The notes under the pieces are model-generated. The model had not been told where the DNA came from, did not search any database, and saw only the letters and a list, made by a program, of their open reading frames with translations. A DNA stretch of 53,410 nt from Herbaspirillum sp. (GTDB taxonomy: Bacteria > Pseudomonadota > Gammaproteobacteria > Burkholderiales > Burkholderiaceae_D), in NCBI GenBank assembly GCA_028292625.1, contig JAQGLY010000039.1, positions 1 through 53,410 on the forward strand, written 5' to 3'. Within the stretch, counting starts at the first letter, position 1. Every line of letters begins with the position of its first letter. The translations under genes and the position numbers were made by a program. This document shows positions 51,285 through 53,410 of this stretch, one piece after another.

Positions 51285-52475
51285 TCAGTGCTCGTTTCTT
51301 AAGGCTTGCGTGCTGAAGAATCTAAACATTTCTTTCGACGCATCGGGTCCTTTTGCGTCGGTGAACGAGCCTTGGGAACTGCCTCCCGCCCACGCGTGCC
51401 CGGCGCCGTGAATCAACCAATGTTCCGCCAGGACCGGCTGCCCATCGACATGCAGCGATGTACGTGAGAAGCGATGGCCGCCGTTGATTTTTCCTTCTTC
51501 CACCACAGTGCTCATCTTTTCGGGAATGTCGCTTGTTGTTTGAAAGCGCGTAATGAAATCGTCGATGACTCCCATGCCGTTCGCCGGATTGACAGTAGCA
51601 TCATGGTCTCCGTGAAAAACGATGATCGGAATCGATTCGAGGGCGGAGCCTGATGGGGTCCTGGAGACGCCGTTTCGACGTGAAGCGCCTTGCATTGCGC
51701 TCAATGCCGATGGCAGGTCGCTGGCGGAAGCATAAGGCAGTCCGGAGTGGACGCCTACCGCACTATAGAGATCCGGATAGGTGCTGCCCATGATCACGGC
51801 CATCGCTCCGCCCGCCGATAAGCCAGCGACAAATACCTCGCTGCGGTTCAGGCCGTATTGCTCAATCACCTCATTGGTGATGCCTGCGATCAGTGACGGC
51901 TCGCCTTGTCCTCGCTTCTGATCGATGGCCTGGAACCAATTCCAGCACTTCGACGGATTGGCGGCGGCATCTTGCGCCGGATAGACCACCAGAAAGCCTT
52001 TTTCTTCCGCCAGGATATTCATTTGCGTACCACGCGCAAAGTCGTCAGGGTTCTGCGTACATCCGTGGAGCATGACCACTAGCGGCATCGGCTGGCCATC
52101 ATAACTGCCGGGAATGTACACCTTGTACCGGCGACGGCCTGCCGCGTTGGAATAAGACCCAGTGACAAATCTTCCTCGACCGTTCTCATCAACGGTCTGC
52201 TGCTCCGGTTCTTGCTCGCGCACGTCATCATGAGTAACGCCGAGCCTGGCGAGTAAATCCGCAACGAAGGCTTGTGGAGCGATATTGGGCCGGGCGCCTG
52301 GCGACGCCTCTTCGTGAACAGTCCTTTGCATGGGCGCGAAATCGCCAGGCCGAGGCATCAGGCCGGCCGCGGCGAGCGCATCCTGAATGGCTTGCGTGGC
52401 CTTGCCTGCCCCTTGCGAGGTCAATCGACGTGTGATTTCCGACATCCGTGCATGTAGATCGTTGAGCTGAGACAT
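51285..52475 (-). CDS. PHB depolymerase-type esterase (alpha/beta hydrolase)
   Basis: This 396-residue protein has an alpha/beta hydrolase domain at ~105-390: MPLVVMLHGCTQNPDDFARG (oxyanion region), the lipase box with Ser220 in FVAGLSAGGAMAV, the acid in VFHGDHDATVNPANG, and the histidine in IHGAGHAWAGGSS. This is the type-1 extracellular PHA depolymerase/LpqC family, which also includes feruloyl esterases. There is no N-terminal signal peptide; residues 1-100 are helical and charged, which suggests a cytoplasmic enzyme acting on stored polymer or another ester. AAGGAA precedes the ATG. The upstream RHH gene is in the same direction. Confidence 0.88.
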   Translation of the reverse strand: MSQLNDLHARMSEITRRLTSQGAGKATQAIQDALAAAGLMPRPGDFAPMQRTVHEEASPGARPNIAPQAFVADLLARLGVTHDDVREQEPEQQTVDENGRGRFVTGSYSNAAGRRRYKVYIPGSYDGQPMPLVVMLHGCTQNPDDFARGTQMNILAEEKGFLVVYPAQDAAANPSKCWNWFQAIDQKRGQGEPSLIAGITNEVIEQYGLNRSEVFVAGLSAGGAMAVIMGSTYPDLYSAVGVHSGLPYASASDLPSALSAMQGASRRNGVSRTPSGSALESIPIIVFHGDHDATVNPANGMGVIDDFITRFQTTSDIPEKMSTVVEEGKINGGHRFSRTSLHVDGQPVLAEHWLIHGAGHAWAGGSSQGSFTDAKGPDASKEMFRFFSTQALRNEH

Positions 52476-52498
52476 GACTTTTTCCTTTCATTGATGCG

Positions 52499-52912
52499 CT
52501 AATGGATACGTCCAGCCAGCGCCGCTTTCACTGCATTACTGGCGTGGAAGGCTCCGAGGACGGTAACCGAATCGATTACCGCTGCTGCCAATTCGGGGGG
52601 AACGTCTGAAGCTATCGTGGCGAGACCAACCACCTGGATTTGCAGCTTTTCGCCGACGGCCTGAACGGCTTCCAGTTGCTGGCGGGAATAGGCTTGCAGC
52701 CCCAACACCATGCTCTTGCGAACTATGGTTTGTTTAACCACATCGGAATGCACAGCGAGTTGATTGCGAATTGCGGTACGTATCAGATCTGTCCGGTTCG
52801 AATAAAAACCTTCCTGAACAAGCAAGTCGATTTGGCCAAGATCGACTACGCCCAGATTGATCGTTATTTTTTCGCTGTCTCCGACTCGCGGTTTGAGTTC
52901 CGTGACCGACAT
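52499..52912 (-). CDS. Ribbon-helix-helix (CopG-like) DNA-binding protein
   Basis: This 137-residue protein has an N-terminal ribbon-helix-helix: EKITINLGVVDLGQIDLLVQ, then YSNRTDLIRTAIRNQL. The C-terminal ~75 residues form an uncharacterised helical domain, including VLGLQAYSRQQLEAVQAVG and GAFHASNAVKAALAGRIH. GGAGAA six bases before the ATG at 52912 supports this start over an upstream in-frame one. The gene lies 23 bases before the esterase gene, so it probably controls or is coexpressed with it. A small inverted repeat at 52966 may be its own operator. Confidence 0.82.
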   Translation of the reverse strand: MSVTELKPRVGDSEKITINLGVVDLGQIDLLVQEGFYSNRTDLIRTAIRNQLAVHSDVVKQTIVRKSMVLGLQAYSRQQLEAVQAVGEKLQIQVVGLATIASDVPPELAAAVIDSVTVLGAFHASNAVKAALAGRIH

Positions 52913-52965
52913 CCTTGTTTCTCCATTCAATAACATGCCACACCATCTCCATGGCATCCATATAC

Positions 52966-52979
52966 CATCCACATGGATG
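52966..52979. promoter_or_regulatory. Short inverted repeat, candidate operator of the RHH gene
   Basis: CATCCA-CA-TGGATG lies about 55 bases upstream of the RHH start, and CATCCA occurs again at 52956. Ribbon-helix-helix proteins often bind such short symmetric sites in their own promoters. Assignment rests on position and symmetry only. Confidence 0.35.
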
Positions 52980-53378
52980 TTAACTGGAGTATAAACCTAA
53001 ATTAAATAGATTGGGAAATATTTATAAGTAAGGCGCCATGCCGGCTTCGCAGAGGATGCCGGGGATATGTTCATGACGGCGGTGCGCGGCCATTCCCAGC
53101 GCGAAGAGGCCGAATTGCTGGAACTGACGATCACGCTTTTGGCCGTGACGGAAATTCTTGTCACGCAGACAAGGTCGCGCAGCCGATCTGTTGATTACGA
53201 GGGAGACTGCTCCTTCAAGTCCAGCAGCTTACTCCATTGTGCCGCCCACGGAACGGTCCGTTAGCTTTTCCCTGTATAGATCACCTATTGTAGCCAGTAT
53301 ATAGTGCATTCATTCAGGCCGGACCTCGGCAATCCACCCTTTGGAGAGCGGCCGGCATATCCGACCAAGGAGATCGTC
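52980..53378. other. Intergenic region without a supported gene
   Basis: About 400 bases between divergent genes. The section 52980-53030 is AT-rich and suited to the promoter of the RHH gene. A 65-codon frame at 53067 has no ribosome site and no recognisable product. The last ~100 bases should contain the promoter for the gene starting at 53379; I could not fix its elements. Confidence 0.5.
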
Positions 53379-53410
53379 ATGAATACGCAATTTACTCAGC
53401 GCAGTGTGGC
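53379..53410 (+). CDS. Start of a gene running off the right edge
   Basis: AAGGAGATCGTC directly precedes ATG, an almost ideal ribosome site, and ten codons (MNTQFTQRSV) are visible. The product cannot be identified. Its position divergent from an RHH regulator and a PHB-depolymerase-type esterase would fit a granule-associated protein such as a phasin, but that is a guess. Confidence 0.55.
   Translation, partial: MNTQFTQRSV

Noticed and set aside
53067..53264. 65-codon frame near the right edge
   Set aside because: No ribosome site, no recognisable product, and it lies where the promoter of the gene at 53379 is expected.

Overview
The window is GC-rich DNA of betaproteobacterial character. 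Three things suggest Burkholderiales, possibly Oxalobacteraceae: the codon usage, the hybrid CobN/ChlID/CbiX/CbiD/CbiG cobalamin gene set, and the Burkholderiales-style flavin reductase and MFS families. The assignment is inference, because there is no rRNA or marker gene to fix it. Most of the window is packed with coding sequence. It has no tRNA, rRNA, CRISPR array or intact insertion sequence that I can see.

Left end (1-6144). A truncated MFS transporter and a Nudix hydrolase are followed by a leftward-reading decayed type III secretion locus of the SPI-1/Bsa type. It holds an IagB-like lytic transglycosylase cut at its C-terminus, the last ~50 residues of an AraC-type (InvF-like) regulator, the first ~140 residues of an InvG/SctC secretin and the tail of another gene. 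After these come an intact helical protein, an IacP/BapB-like acyl carrier protein, and three unrecognised proteins, two of which share a short central module. The apparatus is broken, yet the downstream reading frames are open with good ribosome sites.

Centre (6145-35980). This is an almost complete adenosylcobalamin locus, nearly all on the minus strand. A sigma70-like promoter (33403-33431), a cobalamin riboswitch (33130-33396) and a probable terminator precede a long, translationally coupled operon: 2Fe-2S protein, cobN, chlID fusion, cbiE, cbiX-cobH fusion, cbiD, cobI, cobM, cbiG, cobJ-cobK fusion, cobW, cobO, cbiA, bluB, btuC, btuD, cobU, cbiB. A diguanylate cyclase on the plus strand separates this from cobD-btuF-cobQ. 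cobT-cobS-cobC lie upstream of the riboswitch promoter as a separate unit. The gene set mixes an early cobalt chelatase (CbiX, with CbiG and CbiD) with the late CobN/ChlID chelatase. CbiT and CobG are not in the window. Two copies of a long palindromic repeat sit in the only sizeable gaps of the operon.

Right part (36189-46330). First comes an unrecognised 309-residue protein. It is followed by a nucleotide-sugar epimerase-like protein divergent from a 2Fe-2S flavin reductase, a class III aminotransferase, an NlpC/P60 lipoprotein, a small Con-10-like stress protein with a clear terminator, and a CBS-domain protein. Next is a small catabolic/transport cluster: an MFS carrier, a substrate-binding-fold protein without signal peptide, a maleate isomerase-like enzyme and a LysR regulator. 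A 17-bp palindrome lies upstream of the cluster.

Right end (46508-53410). An AT-rich island encodes a beta-propeller-like lipoprotein, two very small open frames, a multi-pass membrane protein and a 60-residue peptide, none of which I recognise. After it come a RidA protein overlapping the 3' end of an MHS-family transporter, a PHB-depolymerase-type esterase with an upstream ribbon-helix-helix protein, and the first codons of another gene at the right edge.
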